A DNA stretch of 39,574 bases from Akkermansiaceae bacterium. GTDB lineage: Bacteria; Verrucomicrobiota; Verrucomicrobiia; Verrucomicrobiales; Akkermansiaceae. A program made the translations under genes and the position numbers. A model generated the notes under the pieces. The model made no database searches, was not told the origin of the DNA, and saw only the letters and a list, made by a program, of their open reading frames with translations. Shown here piece after piece: positions 1 through 7,911 of this stretch; positions within the stretch are counted from its first letter, which is position 1, and each line of letters begins with the position of its first letter. Location: the NCBI GenBank assembly GCA_015062045.1, contig SUVJ01000015.1, positions 1-39,574 on the forward strand. The letters are read 5' to 3'.

Positions 1-11
1 CCCCCTTTATC

Positions 12-191
12 GACTCGCTTGCGCTCGTCATGAAGAATGCGCTATCGCGCATAGTGAAGAACGCCTGCGGCGTAATGAAGAAGCCGCTTGCAGCGGCTCA
101 TGAAGAATGCGCCGGCGCGCATAATGATGAAGGCCAACGGCGGCTCATGAAGAATGCGCTGCCGCGCATCATGAAGAGTACGCTGCAGGCT
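12..191 (-). repeat. Tandem array of short hairpins with constant 8-nt spacer (array 1)
   Basis: Eight units of about 20-25 nt. On the plus strand the constant spacer ATGAAGAA (or a one-base variant) starts at 30, 54, 75, 100, 124/127, 147 and 171. Between spacers lie inverted repeats whose sequences differ but whose pairing is kept: 37-52 (6 bp), 61-73 (5 bp), 82-98 (7 bp), 107-122 (6 bp), 154-169 (6 bp). The unit at 12-29 pairs except for two central mismatches that become tandem G-A pairs on the minus strand, and its minus-strand loop is GCAA. The units at 132-144 and 178-191 are weak. The array begins 11 nt after the stop of the minus-strand radical SAM gene, so it is probably transcribed as its 3' UTR. 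The repetition is seen directly; an RNA role is inference. Confidence 0.85.
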
Positions 192-201
192 TAGAGAAAT
201 A

Positions 202-1317
202 CTATTGATAAAACAGCTTGAGGAACTCCGGGTTGTTCTCGTTATAAAGGGTTTCTGCGAGGGTATCCGCCGTTTCAATCATTAATTTTTCAGAGCAGCA
301 AAGGAAAGGGGATACTTGGTTGATGTGACCGCTGGCGGCGTGGTTGGTGCAGCCGCAAGAGTTGATGCAGCGGTGCCGCAGTTCACAAAGTTTGCAAGCC
401 GGGGTAATGTTGCCGCGGTTGGCGATAATCCATTCTTGGCGGGCACGGTTGATGCCGTGGTGCACGTTACCGAAGTTGAGTTCCGGTTCATCACCCACAC
501 CTACCAAGCGAGAGCAGGGGAAGAAATTGCCATCTACTGATACTCCGATTTCTCGTTCTCCGATGGTGCATTGGGCGCAATGGGTGTGAGAATTCTCAGA
601 ATGGATGTGGGAGAGGATTTTGTGCTCGATATTACTGAGGCGTATGGGGGTGCCGTTGCGGTAGGATTGCAGGACCTGCTCGGCAACGAGCTTGTATTGC
701 TCGCAAAGGATATCAAATTGAGCATCTGTCCAGTTGCTCCAATAGTCTATGTTGAGTCCTATTTCTCGGTGAAAGTGGGTGGATAGCCATTCCACACCTT
801 CTGCCAAGTATTGCACATTGTTGGGCGTAACCACGCAAATGGCCTTGGTGCGAGCGTGCGGGTGGGTATCCAGTAGTTCAACTGCGCGAGCAACGGCAGC
901 ATGGCTTCCGCTGCCATCTGCATAGCATCGGTTTGTATTGTGCATAGCGGGGGAGCCATCTATGGAGATGCCTATGAGAAAATCCCGCTCAATCATCCAA
1001 TCCAGTTTTTGTTGGGTGAGCAGGGTGCCGTTGGTGGTGATACCGTAGCGAGGGGGAACGATGAGCCCGTGTTTGTGAGCCTCCAGATACTCATAACACC
1101 ATTGCAGCAGCTCCCACTCCAGCAGGGGCTCTCCACCAAAGAATGATAAATCCAGCCCTTTCTCCACACGTTTTGCCTCACTCAAACAAATGTCTATGGC
1201 CTTTTGGGCGGTTTCTTTGCTCATGGCATGTTTGTATTTTCTCCCTGCGTAGCAATAGTTGCAGCGCAGGGTGCAGTCATGCGTGAGGCAAAGGGTGCAG
1301 GTAAGTACCTGAATCAT
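202..1317 (-). CDS. Radical SAM/SPASM domain enzyme, probable peptide or protein maturase
   Basis: A 371-residue radical SAM enzyme. The cluster motif is C15-x3-C19-x2-C22 (CTLRCNYC), followed by FFGGEPLL near residue 60, typical of peptide-modifying radical SAM proteins. The C-terminal SPASM region has a Cys after DGNFFPC, then the spaced set CKLC-ELRHR-CINSC (C-x2-C-x5-C-x3-C) and a late CC, so two auxiliary 4Fe-4S clusters are expected. The length matches anaerobic sulfatase-maturating enzymes (about 370 aa), and a Cys-type sulfatase lies 15 kb away. However, the GGEP context (FFGGEPLL, not FQGGEPTL) fits generic peptide maturases better. It lies 31 nt downstream of a small lipoprotein gene, which could be its substrate or just an operon partner. 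The exact substrate cannot be read from the sequence. Confidence 0.85.
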   Translation of the reverse strand: MIQVLTCTLCLTHDCTLRCNYCYAGRKYKHAMSKETAQKAIDICLSEAKRVEKGLDLSFFGGEPLLEWELLQWCYEYLEAHKHGLIVPPRYGITTNGTLLTQQKLDWMIERDFLIGISIDGSPAMHNTNRCYADGSGSHAAVARAVELLDTHPHARTKAICVVTPNNVQYLAEGVEWLSTHFHREIGLNIDYWSNWTDAQFDILCEQYKLVAEQVLQSYRNGTPIRLSNIEHKILSHIHSENSHTHCAQCTIGEREIGVSVDGNFFPCSRLVGVGDEPELNFGNVHHGINRARQEWIIANRGNITPACKLCELRHRCINSCGCTNHAASGHINQVSPFLCCSEKLMIETADTLAETLYNENNPEFLKLFYQ

Positions 1318-1348
1318 GAGGTATATCTGCGTTTAAAATGAGTTCACC

Positions 1349-1687
1349 TTAATTTTCTTTATCGTGAGTTGTCGGGGCTATTCGAACGCCCATGACTTGC
1401 TGATGCTCAACCTCAGGGCGTCTCGGTGCTCGCTTACCGCCCAAACGGCGCGGTTCAATACGATGCGGCACTACATTGGTGCGAGCTCTACCGATGACGG
1501 CTTGAGGCTCACGTTTTTGCTCTTTGGGTTGTGTGGGGGCGGGCTTTTCCTCCGGCATTTGGTAGGGCACAGAACCGGCAGTGCGTTGTTGGCAACTCGC
1601 GCTTGCGGCCAACAATGCAGCACTTGTGGCAAGTGTGGCAAAGGACGGGTACTTAAGGCGACGTGATTTGGTTGCTGAGATTTTCAT
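1349..1687 (-). CDS. Small Pro/Arg-rich exported protein, possible lipoprotein
   Basis: A 112-residue protein of unknown function. It has a basic N-terminus (MKISATKSRRLK), a hydrophobic stretch rich in Ala and Ser at about residues 16-31, and a Cys at 32 in the context LAASASC. That is an imperfect lipobox, so it may be a lipoprotein or simply a secreted protein. The rest is low-complexity, rich in Pro, Arg, Glu and Gln, with no recognisable fold. It is the first gene of a two-gene unit with the radical SAM enzyme (31-nt gap), with its own promoter at 1705-1732. No similarity to known radical SAM precursor peptides is evident. Confidence 0.65.
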   Translation of the reverse strand: MKISATKSRRLKYPSFATLATSAALLAASASCQQRTAGSVPYQMPEEKPAPTQPKEQKREPQAVIGRARTNVVPHRIEPRRLGGKRAPRRPEVEHQQVMGVRIAPTTHDKEN

Positions 1688-1704
1688 GATGCTTTTTTGC
1701 GGTT

Positions 1705-1732
1705 ATTTTACATAAATGATAAGTAATCGCAA
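1705..1732 (-). promoter_or_regulatory. Promoter of the small lipoprotein/radical SAM unit
   Basis: Read on the minus strand: -35 TTGCGA (1732-1727), 16-nt spacer, -10 TAAAAT (1710-1705). The ATG begins at 1687, so the expected 5' leader is only about 10 nt and has no Shine-Dalgarno motif. Confidence 0.5.
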
Positions 1733-1771
1733 ACTGGAATCCGCGAAAAAATCATAAAAAGAGGGGAAGAA

Positions 1772-2359
1772 TCAATGCTGCATGATGCATTCTTCCCTCA
1801 GTTTTTCAGCAAAGAGGCGCAGGGCTGCACGAACGGAATGCGGGTGAGCCTTGACACATTGCTCCATATATTTTTGTTGTAATCCGGGTAACCTGCGGGT
1901 GACAATGGTGTCAATATTCTCATAGCCGTATTGTTTTTTTACGGCCTTCAATTTTTCTGCATGTTGTGTGCGTATGGCTTCCACCTCTGCATGGCCGGCA
2001 GATTCCGGGAGTGCTTGCAGAGCCGTTAAGCGCTCGCGGTTAATGTTAAGCATCGTTTCAAAGTATAGGCGGTCTTGCCCATTGTCCATAAAAGAAACAT
2101 CCAGCTTAAGCACCAGCTCCAGGAATAGGGCGTGAGCTTTCGCAGAGTCCGGGTCCAGCCCCTGTTCATCTGTTGCTGCCATGCTGTCGAACCCGGCTGC
2201 CATAATAAAGAGTAAGGCTGCACGAACTTGTGGGGGGAGTTGCTGCCAGTTTTCATATTGCATCCGTGCGGGGGCGGGTGCTTGAGCAGGCTCTTGCGCA
2301 TAGGTCGGTAATGTTGCAGCATAACAGGCGGAGGCAAGAATGATGGTGCTGAGTTTCAT
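1772..2359 (-). CDS. Secreted protein of unknown function
   Basis: A 195-residue protein starting at the ATG at 2359. The open frame extends further upstream, but only this start gives a signal peptide (MKLSTIILASACYAATLPTYA, then QEPAQ). The mature part begins with a Pro/Ala-rich linker and is then mostly helical and charged, with two Cys-poor segments rich in Leu, Glu and Lys. No family recognised. It is 80 nt downstream of a glycosyltransferase gene. An AT-rich patch with TATAAA lies about 30 nt upstream of the start, so it may have its own promoter. Confidence 0.7.
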   Translation of the reverse strand: MKLSTIILASACYAATLPTYAQEPAQAPAPARMQYENWQQLPPQVRAALLFIMAAGFDSMAATDEQGLDPDSAKAHALFLELVLKLDVSFMDNGQDRLYFETMLNINRERLTALQALPESAGHAEVEAIRTQHAEKLKAVKKQYGYENIDTIVTRRLPGLQQKYMEQCVKAHPHSVRAALRLFAEKLREECIMQH

Positions 2360-2439
2360 GGCATGTGATGCGTGGTTGCGTTTATATCCTACTAAAATTG
2401 CTGATTTTGTAAAGAGAAATCCGACGCGCGGAGCTCGAT

Positions 2440-3552
2440 TTACGATTTGTGGAGCATGGTGGCATAGAGCTGCATGCAGGAATCTGCCGTGTCGCTGATG
2501 CGGTATGGGTAAGGTATTTCTGTTATGGTGGAGGGGCGGTATGTGTGCCACTGGGCAATAGTGTCTGCCACGGCGGCGGTGTCTCCGGGGGCGATACGCC
2601 CCTCCGGTAAAAAGGTTTCAAGTAATTCACCGATAACGCCGTGGTCGTACCCCACTACGGGGCGACCCAGTGCCAAGGCCTCCAGCACAGGGCGGTTGTA
2701 GGTGGCCGGGGCTTTGGTAAGGGTGAGGATGATATCACAGGCGCACATGACTTCTCGCAAATCCGGGCGGGCACCCACCCAGCTGATATGCTCGGATAGA
2801 CCGGCTTGTGCAAATTTTGTTTTAAGTTGCTCGGTATAAACGGGGTCTGCTTTGCGGGAGTCTCCGGCAATATAGGCGTGCACCGGTATACCCTGGTGAA
2901 GTAGGGTTGTGAGAATGGGGGCTAAATCCTCTATACCATGCAGGGGAGAAATGGGGGCAGGCAGGCAGAGTGTCAGTTTACCGGCGGCCTCGGGTTGAGC
3001 TGTGCGCCATTGCTCGCTTTTATCTGCGGATAAGCGAAAGGAGGGGTGGCACTGCTTTTCATTAACACCGTAGGGCAGCATCAAAATATCGCGTCGTCTC
3101 TTTTTTAAAATACCATCTGTTAAGATTTGACGCAAGTGTTTTGATATGGTGATGAATGCGTTGCTGCCACTGTGGAAAAATCGTCTGATTCCCCGGCGTG
3201 GATATGCTGTAATAACCTCTATGCAAATGGGTTTCTCTACCTTGAGCTTGCGGCAGGCTAAGGTGGCAAGCAGGGTGGATTCTGCACTGTATGTTTGAAT
3301 GATTTGCGGGTGCGTGGCGGAGATGATGCTACGCAAACGCAGCACCTCTGCCGGCATGTTGAGCAGGTTGGGCTTAAAACACAAGCGGTGTTCTGCCCCG
3401 GTAGCGCGCAATTTGCTTACCAGCTCATTGGCGGGGGATACCACAATGTTGTGGCAATCCCCGCGTTGTTGCAGGGCGCACGCCAAGTCTGCTGCCATTT
3501 GGGCAGTGCCACCCGCGCGCAAATCCGGCGAAACATGGAGAATGGTTATCAT
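2440..3552 (-). CDS. GT4-type glycosyltransferase (GT-B fold), second of a tandem pair
   Basis: A 370-residue GT-B glycosyltransferase. The N-terminus (ITILHVSPDLRAGGTAQMAADLA) carries the GG loop of the acceptor domain, and the C-terminal donor domain includes PVLEALALGRPVVGY. It has exactly the same length as the gene immediately upstream (3580-4692) and clear similarity throughout, so the two are tandem duplicates. It differs at the E-x7-E donor motif: the first Glu is replaced by Ala (APATYNRPVLEA), whereas the upstream copy keeps both. Its job is probably in surface polysaccharide or lipid A core assembly at the inner face of the cytoplasmic membrane, in company with the ELM1-like gene. 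The specific sugar is unknown. Confidence 0.85.
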   Translation of the reverse strand: MITILHVSPDLRAGGTAQMAADLACALQQRGDCHNIVVSPANELVSKLRATGAEHRLCFKPNLLNMPAEVLRLRSIISATHPQIIQTYSAESTLLATLACRKLKVEKPICIEVITAYPRRGIRRFFHSGSNAFITISKHLRQILTDGILKKRRRDILMLPYGVNEKQCHPSFRLSADKSEQWRTAQPEAAGKLTLCLPAPISPLHGIEDLAPILTTLLHQGIPVHAYIAGDSRKADPVYTEQLKTKFAQAGLSEHISWVGARPDLREVMCACDIILTLTKAPATYNRPVLEALALGRPVVGYDHGVIGELLETFLPEGRIAPGDTAAVADTIAQWHTYRPSTITEIPYPYRISDTADSCMQLYATMLHKS

Positions 3553-3579
3553 GCCGAAGCAGAATGCGCCTGATGTGAT

Positions 3580-4692
3580 TTATTTGTTATTGCAGAGTTC
3601 TTTGTAGAGGTTAATGTAGGCATCTGTCATATCTTTGCGGCGGTAAGGAGCCCCGAGCGGTAAGTTCGGGTATGGGGGATTTTTGTACCACTTTGCAAGT
3701 ATTTCAACCATTTTATCCGTATCTCCCGTGGGTACTTTGCCTTCCGGCAGTAGTGTGTCTAATTGTTCTCCTACGCCGCCGGCTTGGTACCCGGCTGTGG
3801 GTTTGCCTAAGGCCAGAGCCTCCAGTGTTGTTTTTCCAAAAGCCTCGGGGATAAGATTAAGCGAGAGAATGACATTGCTGGCTATCATGACATCTCTAAT
3901 ATCTCGCCGTAAGCCGGTCCAAGTGACATCCCCCGTTAACCCGGCTTTTTCAAAAGAGGCCATCAGCTCCCGTTGTAATGCTTCCTTGCCTTTTTTGGTT
4001 TCGCCAACGATAAGGGCATGCGCAGGTATACCGCGTTTCTTTAACCCCAAAAGAATGGGCTCCAGATGTGCAGCCCCCTTGTGGCGGGTTATTCTGGCCG
4101 GTAGGCAAATAACATATTTTCCTTTAACTTCCGGGAATTGGGTATACCATTTTTCATACCACTCTTCCGTAGGGCGATACTCCGGGTAATGATAGGAGGT
4201 GTCTACCGAATTGGGAATGACCAAAACCTTGCTCATATCCGTTTTAGGATAGCACTCTGCAATATGTTGCCGAATAAAGTCTGAAACCGCTACAATGCTG
4301 TCGCCTCGGGTCATGATGGCAGAATACGCATTAACGGAATAATAACCATGGAACGTGCTTACCACCTTGGGGCGTTTCTCTGCAGGGATGCCCTTAAGTG
4401 CGCGGTGCCCCACCCATGCCGGTACGCGAGAGTGAATGTTAATGACATCCGGGGCTTCTTTCTCTATTAACTCACGGAGCTTTTTAATCAAAAAAAGAGT
4501 GCGTATGCTTTTTTTGCCTATTGCCATGGTAATATGTCCGGCCCCGGTTGCTTCAATGTCGGGTACCATTCTGCCACCGGCAGATACAACAATACTCTCG
4601 TTGCCACTTTCATGCAGTGCTGCGCAGAGCTCTAAAACAACCTGTTCCACCCCGCCGGATGCCAGAGAGGGCAATAGATGCATAACTTTCAT
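3580..4692 (-). CDS. GT4-type glycosyltransferase
   Basis: A 370-residue retaining glycosyltransferase of the GT4 type. The N-terminus MKVMHLLPSLASGGVEQVVLEL has the usual GG-x-E/Q start, and an intact E-x7-E motif (EAFGKTTLE) sits in the donor-binding domain, followed by ALALGKPTAGY. KIVIC-like and ITRHKG segments (LPARITRHKG) mark the phosphate-binding strand. It is 21 nt downstream of the ELM1-like gene and 27 nt upstream of its paralogue. The likely role is transfer of a nucleotide-activated sugar to a lipid-linked or LPS-core acceptor; the sequence does not reveal which. Confidence 0.88.
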   Translation of the reverse strand: MKVMHLLPSLASGGVEQVVLELCAALHESGNESIVVSAGGRMVPDIEATGAGHITMAIGKKSIRTLFLIKKLRELIEKEAPDVINIHSRVPAWVGHRALKGIPAEKRPKVVSTFHGYYSVNAYSAIMTRGDSIVAVSDFIRQHIAECYPKTDMSKVLVIPNSVDTSYHYPEYRPTEEWYEKWYTQFPEVKGKYVICLPARITRHKGAAHLEPILLGLKKRGIPAHALIVGETKKGKEALQRELMASFEKAGLTGDVTWTGLRRDIRDVMIASNVILSLNLIPEAFGKTTLEALALGKPTAGYQAGGVGEQLDTLLPEGKVPTGDTDKMVEILAKWYKNPPYPNLPLGAPYRRKDMTDAYINLYKELCNNK

Positions 4693-4713
4693 AATATAGG
4701 TGTCATTTGGGGG

Positions 4714-5658
4714 TTAATGGAGAAGTTTCGGGAATTTTTGCAGAATGTAGTCGGCTGTGCGGCCTGCCTCATCAAGCACATTGCCGCTTTGGGGGATCTT
4801 GTGCTCTTTGGCCCAAGCGGTAAAAGTGCAAACCTCGCCCTCTGCGGTGAGCATGTTAAGGCCACGAGCTACGCGAGATACGGTGTCTTTCTTCTTTTTG
4901 CTGCGCTTGCGGGGCATTTCAATAACGCCAACGGGAGCCCCGCTGCTGAGAGCCTCGTACACCATGGACACGCTGTCTTGCGTTACCCAAACTTCACGAG
5001 CGCAGGCCAGGTGGTCTGCCACCCAAGTGGGGCCTGTTTGTTCTACCGGCTCAACGCGCACACTGGGGCAAGCGGCGGTGACATCCTGCACAAAGTCTTT
5101 CGGGGTGCGGCGAGAGGTAGTGAGCACAATGTTGTTGGAGCAATGGCGCACAATGGTGGTGAGCTGGTTGAGCACGTGCTCGGCATCCCAATCAAACTCT
5201 TTGCTGGGGCCGCCGATAAGGATGAGGGTATCCGTTTTCGTGACCTGCGGTTGGGGTTTGATGTTGTTGATGGCGCCGTTAGTCAAAAATACGTTATCGG
5301 CCGGAGTTTTCCCCTCGGGGATATCGTGGCGGGGTATAATGCACAGGTCAAACATGCGGGCCGGCAGGCTTGGTTTCATGCACACAATGCGGGGGCAACG
5401 CAGGTGCCGAGAAAGGCTGATGGCGGCCAAGTGTGTGCTGTGCCCGGCGCAAAGAATGAGGTCCGGGCGCGGTAAATCCAAGTCCTTACCTTTGTAGAGG
5501 AACTTGGAGAACCAAGTTTTACCGACAACAGAGATTTCGTGCACGGCATGGGGGGCGTTGGGCGTCTTTTGCACAGCACGCTCCAACAAGGCAGAGGCCA
5601 AGCCTCTCGTTTGGGAGAGGTGGCCTTTTTTCTCATCGCTGATGATGTATATAATCAT
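4714..5658 (-). CDS. ELM1-like GT-B family protein (DUF1022)
   Basis: A 314-residue protein of the mitochondrial-fission ELM1 / DUF1022 family, which has a GT-B-like fold. Visible family marks are the N-terminal SDEKKGHLSQTRGLA segment, ILIGGPSKEFDWD in the middle, and near the C-terminus TQDSVSMVYEALSSGAPVGV followed by a Lys/Arg-rich stretch (PRKRSKKKKDT). In bacteria such genes usually sit with lipid A or surface-glycan genes, and here two GT4 genes follow directly. It begins 14 nt after the pyrC' stop, so it is probably co-transcribed with the pyrimidine genes. No catalytic activity has been settled for the family. Confidence 0.78.
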   Translation of the reverse strand: MIIYIISDEKKGHLSQTRGLASALLERAVQKTPNAPHAVHEISVVGKTWFSKFLYKGKDLDLPRPDLILCAGHSTHLAAISLSRHLRCPRIVCMKPSLPARMFDLCIIPRHDIPEGKTPADNVFLTNGAINNIKPQPQVTKTDTLILIGGPSKEFDWDAEHVLNQLTTIVRHCSNNIVLTTSRRTPKDFVQDVTAACPSVRVEPVEQTGPTWVADHLACAREVWVTQDSVSMVYEALSSGAPVGVIEMPRKRSKKKKDTVSRVARGLNMLTAEGEVCTFTAWAKEHKIPQSGNVLDEAGRTADYILQKFPKLLH

Positions 5659-5672
5659 AAAATAAAATCAAT

Positions 5673-6971
5673 TTAGCAAAGTGGCATGGTGACACCGCCT
5701 TGCAGAGTTGTACCCAGCAAAGGCGTGTTGAGAGTACCACAGTTCATGGTAGATTCTGTAACGCAGAACTCGACCTCGGGATCAAAGAGAAGCAGGGGGG
5801 CAACCACGGGGGTGCCTTCCTCCTGGTCATACGGGGTGGCAATCTCTGCGGGGGAAACACAGCAGGCTTTAATAACCTCTGCCCAAGTGAGCTTGCCGGG
5901 CTTAATTAAGTGAGTGTAAATGGCGGGCAGGTAGGTATCCAACGCAACCATGCCTTGCGGGGCACTTACAAAGTCCTGCTTTTTGGCAAAGGGTATGCAG
6001 GGGGTGTGGTCTGTTACAATGCAGTCTATGGTGCCGTCCTTCACACCTGCCAGCAAGGCATCGCAATCACTCTGCTCACGCAGGGGCGGCAATGTTTTGA
6101 ATGTGGTGTCATAGTCACCCACGTTCTCGTGTGTGTAGAGCAGGTGGTGCAGGGCAACCTCTGCGGTAAGCCCCTTCATGCCTTTTTGCTTGGCTCTGCG
6201 GATGATAGCTACGCCCTCTGCCGTGCTGACCGTTTGAATGTGCAGCTTTGCCCCGGCATCTTGCGCCAAACGAATGAGGGTTTCGATGCCGATTTCCTCT
6301 GCGCAGGCAGGGGTGCCATGCAAACCGAGCTTGTAAGAGGTAGAGCCCGGGTGCATGTAGGTATTGTGCGTAAGGGCGGGTACATCCCCCCTAATCGCAA
6401 AGGTAAGCCCCAGCTCAGCCGCGTATTTCATGGCACGGTGCAGCATGAGAATGTTATCTGTAACATGCTCGGCATCGCTCAAAATGTTGACTCCGCGTGC
6501 GGCTAAGGTATTATAAGGTGTTTGTTGGGTGCCTTGCATGCCCTCCGTAATGCAGCCGGCAGGTATCATGGTGGCGGCGGAGCGTTGGGTAACGGCATCT
6601 GCAAAGCTATCCAGTGTAGAGGCGTTGTCAAAGCAGAATCCCGGTGTGGGCATTACCAACATACCCCATACACCGCCTTGCAGGGCTGCTTGCCCGGTGC
6701 GGTAGATGCTCTCTCTCTTGCTGCAACCGGCAATTTCAATTTTGGCGTGCAGGTCAAATAAGGCCGGCATCAACAGCTTGCCCGTGGCATCAATGACGCG
6801 GGCTCCTTCAGGAATCTTCATTTCCCCGGCATCCGTTACCCCATTGACTCCTTGTAGGGGGATGTCGTCCAAGTAGATGGTGGTGGGCTCATCTCCGCTC
6901 TGACCCATGCGCAGATCCAGCTTTTGCCCGGTGATTGCCCAAGTGGCGTTGGTGATATAGGTGTTAGTCAT
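5673..6971 (-). CDS. Degenerate class I dihydroorotase-like protein (PyrC'), probable ATCase partner
   Basis: A 432-residue protein of the class I dihydroorotase/amidohydrolase family. The start overlaps the end of pyrB by 8 nt. Active-site residues are partly lost. The metal motif DxHxH-LR reads DLHAKIE, so the second His and the substrate-binding Arg are missing. The usual MPN is MPT, and the HAED segment is RGDVPAL. Later motifs are kept: LHIQTVSTA, TAEVALHHLL and TDHTP. This matches the Pseudomonas pattern in which a pyrB-linked PyrC' is catalytically dead but needed for ATCase assembly. A complete class II PyrC is encoded at 23023-24030. Inactivity is inferred from the residues. Confidence 0.85.
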   Translation of the reverse strand: MTNTYITNATWAITGQKLDLRMGQSGDEPTTIYLDDIPLQGVNGVTDAGEMKIPEGARVIDATGKLLMPALFDLHAKIEIAGCSKRESIYRTGQAALQGGVWGMLVMPTPGFCFDNASTLDSFADAVTQRSAATMIPAGCITEGMQGTQQTPYNTLAARGVNILSDAEHVTDNILMLHRAMKYAAELGLTFAIRGDVPALTHNTYMHPGSTSYKLGLHGTPACAEEIGIETLIRLAQDAGAKLHIQTVSTAEGVAIIRRAKQKGMKGLTAEVALHHLLYTHENVGDYDTTFKTLPPLREQSDCDALLAGVKDGTIDCIVTDHTPCIPFAKKQDFVSAPQGMVALDTYLPAIYTHLIKPGKLTWAEVIKACCVSPAEIATPYDQEEGTPVVAPLLLFDPEVEFCVTESTMNCGTLNTPLLGTTLQGGVTMPLC

Positions 6972-7893
6972 TGTTCTGCGTTTGGGGGGTAAGGTGATAA
7001 AGAATGCTCATGCGGGCGGCAATGCCGTTTTCAACTTGATTGTTGATAAGGCAGTTACGATAATCCATGGCGGCATCACAAATCTCCACGCCCCGGTTCA
7101 CGGGGCCGGGGTGCATGATGCTGAGGTTGAGGTCATCTATACGGCGCAGCCTTTCCTCCGTAACACCAAATGCCTGGTGATAATCACTGCGGGGGAAGAA
7201 GGGGGTGTCCATGCGTTCATTCTGCACGCGCAGCAGGTAAATGACATCGGGTTTCCAATTGAAAACCTGCTCCCAATTCGTAAAGCGGGGAATGCCTGTG
7301 TATTGCTCTTGCGGAACCAAGGGGCCCGGCCCCATATAAGCAACCGCTGCCCCCAAGCGGCGCAGTATGGTGCTGGTGGAGCGCGCTACACGGCTGTGCA
7401 GAATATCACCGATGATGACAACGCGCTTGCCGGCAACCTCGCCATATTTTTCTTTGATGGTGAAAGCATCCAGGAACGCTTGGCTGGGGTGAGCATGGGC
7501 ACCGTCTCCGGCGTTGATGACGGCAGCCTTACAGTGGCGGGCAATGACGGCGGGAATGCCGCTGTTTTTATGGCGCACGATGATGTAGTCCATCTTCATG
7601 CTCATGAGCGTGTCGATGGTGTCGTGCACGCTTTCGCCCTTAACTACGGATGATGTTGAGACGGTGAAGGTTGTAACATCTGCCGATAAGCGGTTGGCCG
7701 CTACTTCAAAGGAGGAGCGGGTGCGGGTGCTCGGCTCGTAAAAGAGGGTTAATACGGATTTACCCTTGAGCGCAGGAACTTTCTTGACGCTCTTGGTAAA
7801 GATGTCTTTCATGGCCGAGGTGCTCTCCAGAATAGTCCGGATATCCTCGTCACTCAGCGCATCAATCGTGATTAAATCTTTTCTCGGATTCAT
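6964..7893 (-). CDS. pyrB: Aspartate carbamoyltransferase catalytic subunit
   Basis: A 309-residue ATCase catalytic chain, forming N-carbamoyl-L-aspartate from carbamoyl phosphate and aspartate in the cytoplasm. The carbamoyl-phosphate motif is FYEPSTRTRSSFE (near residue 55); DGAHAHPSQAF lies mid-protein and MHPGPVNRG near the C-terminus. The length is normal. No pyrI regulatory-chain gene is nearby; instead pyrR precedes it by 18 nt and the DHOase-like pyrC' overlaps its 3' end, as in Pseudomonas-type operons with PyrB/PyrC' dodecamers. The ATG is the only start that keeps the full N-terminus. Confidence 0.96.
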   Translation of the reverse strand: MNPRKDLITIDALSDEDIRTILESTSAMKDIFTKSVKKVPALKGKSVLTLFYEPSTRTRSSFEVAANRLSADVTTFTVSTSSVVKGESVHDTIDTLMSMKMDYIIVRHKNSGIPAVIARHCKAAVINAGDGAHAHPSQAFLDAFTIKEKYGEVAGKRVVIIGDILHSRVARSTSTILRRLGAAVAYMGPGPLVPQEQYTGIPRFTNWEQVFNWKPDVIYLLRVQNERMDTPFFPRSDYHQAFGVTEERLRRIDDLNLSIMHPGPVNRGVEICDAAMDYRNCLINNQVENGIAARMSILYHLTPQTQNND

Positions 7894-7911
7894 GTTTCAG
7901 AGATGTTGAAA

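Noticed and set aside
12..191. Possible CRISPR array
   Set aside because: The constant part is only 8 nt, the variable parts are self-complementary hairpins, and no cas genes are present.
42..278. Open frame across hairpin array 1 on the minus strand
   Set aside because: It overlaps the radical SAM gene in another frame and runs through the hairpins. Unit lengths of 20-25 nt do not keep a constant reading frame, so the repeat is not a protein repeat.
202..1317. Firm assignment as anaerobic sulfatase-maturating enzyme
   Set aside because: Length and SPASM clusters fit, but the GGEP context and distance from the sulfatase gene do not allow it without a family-level alignment.
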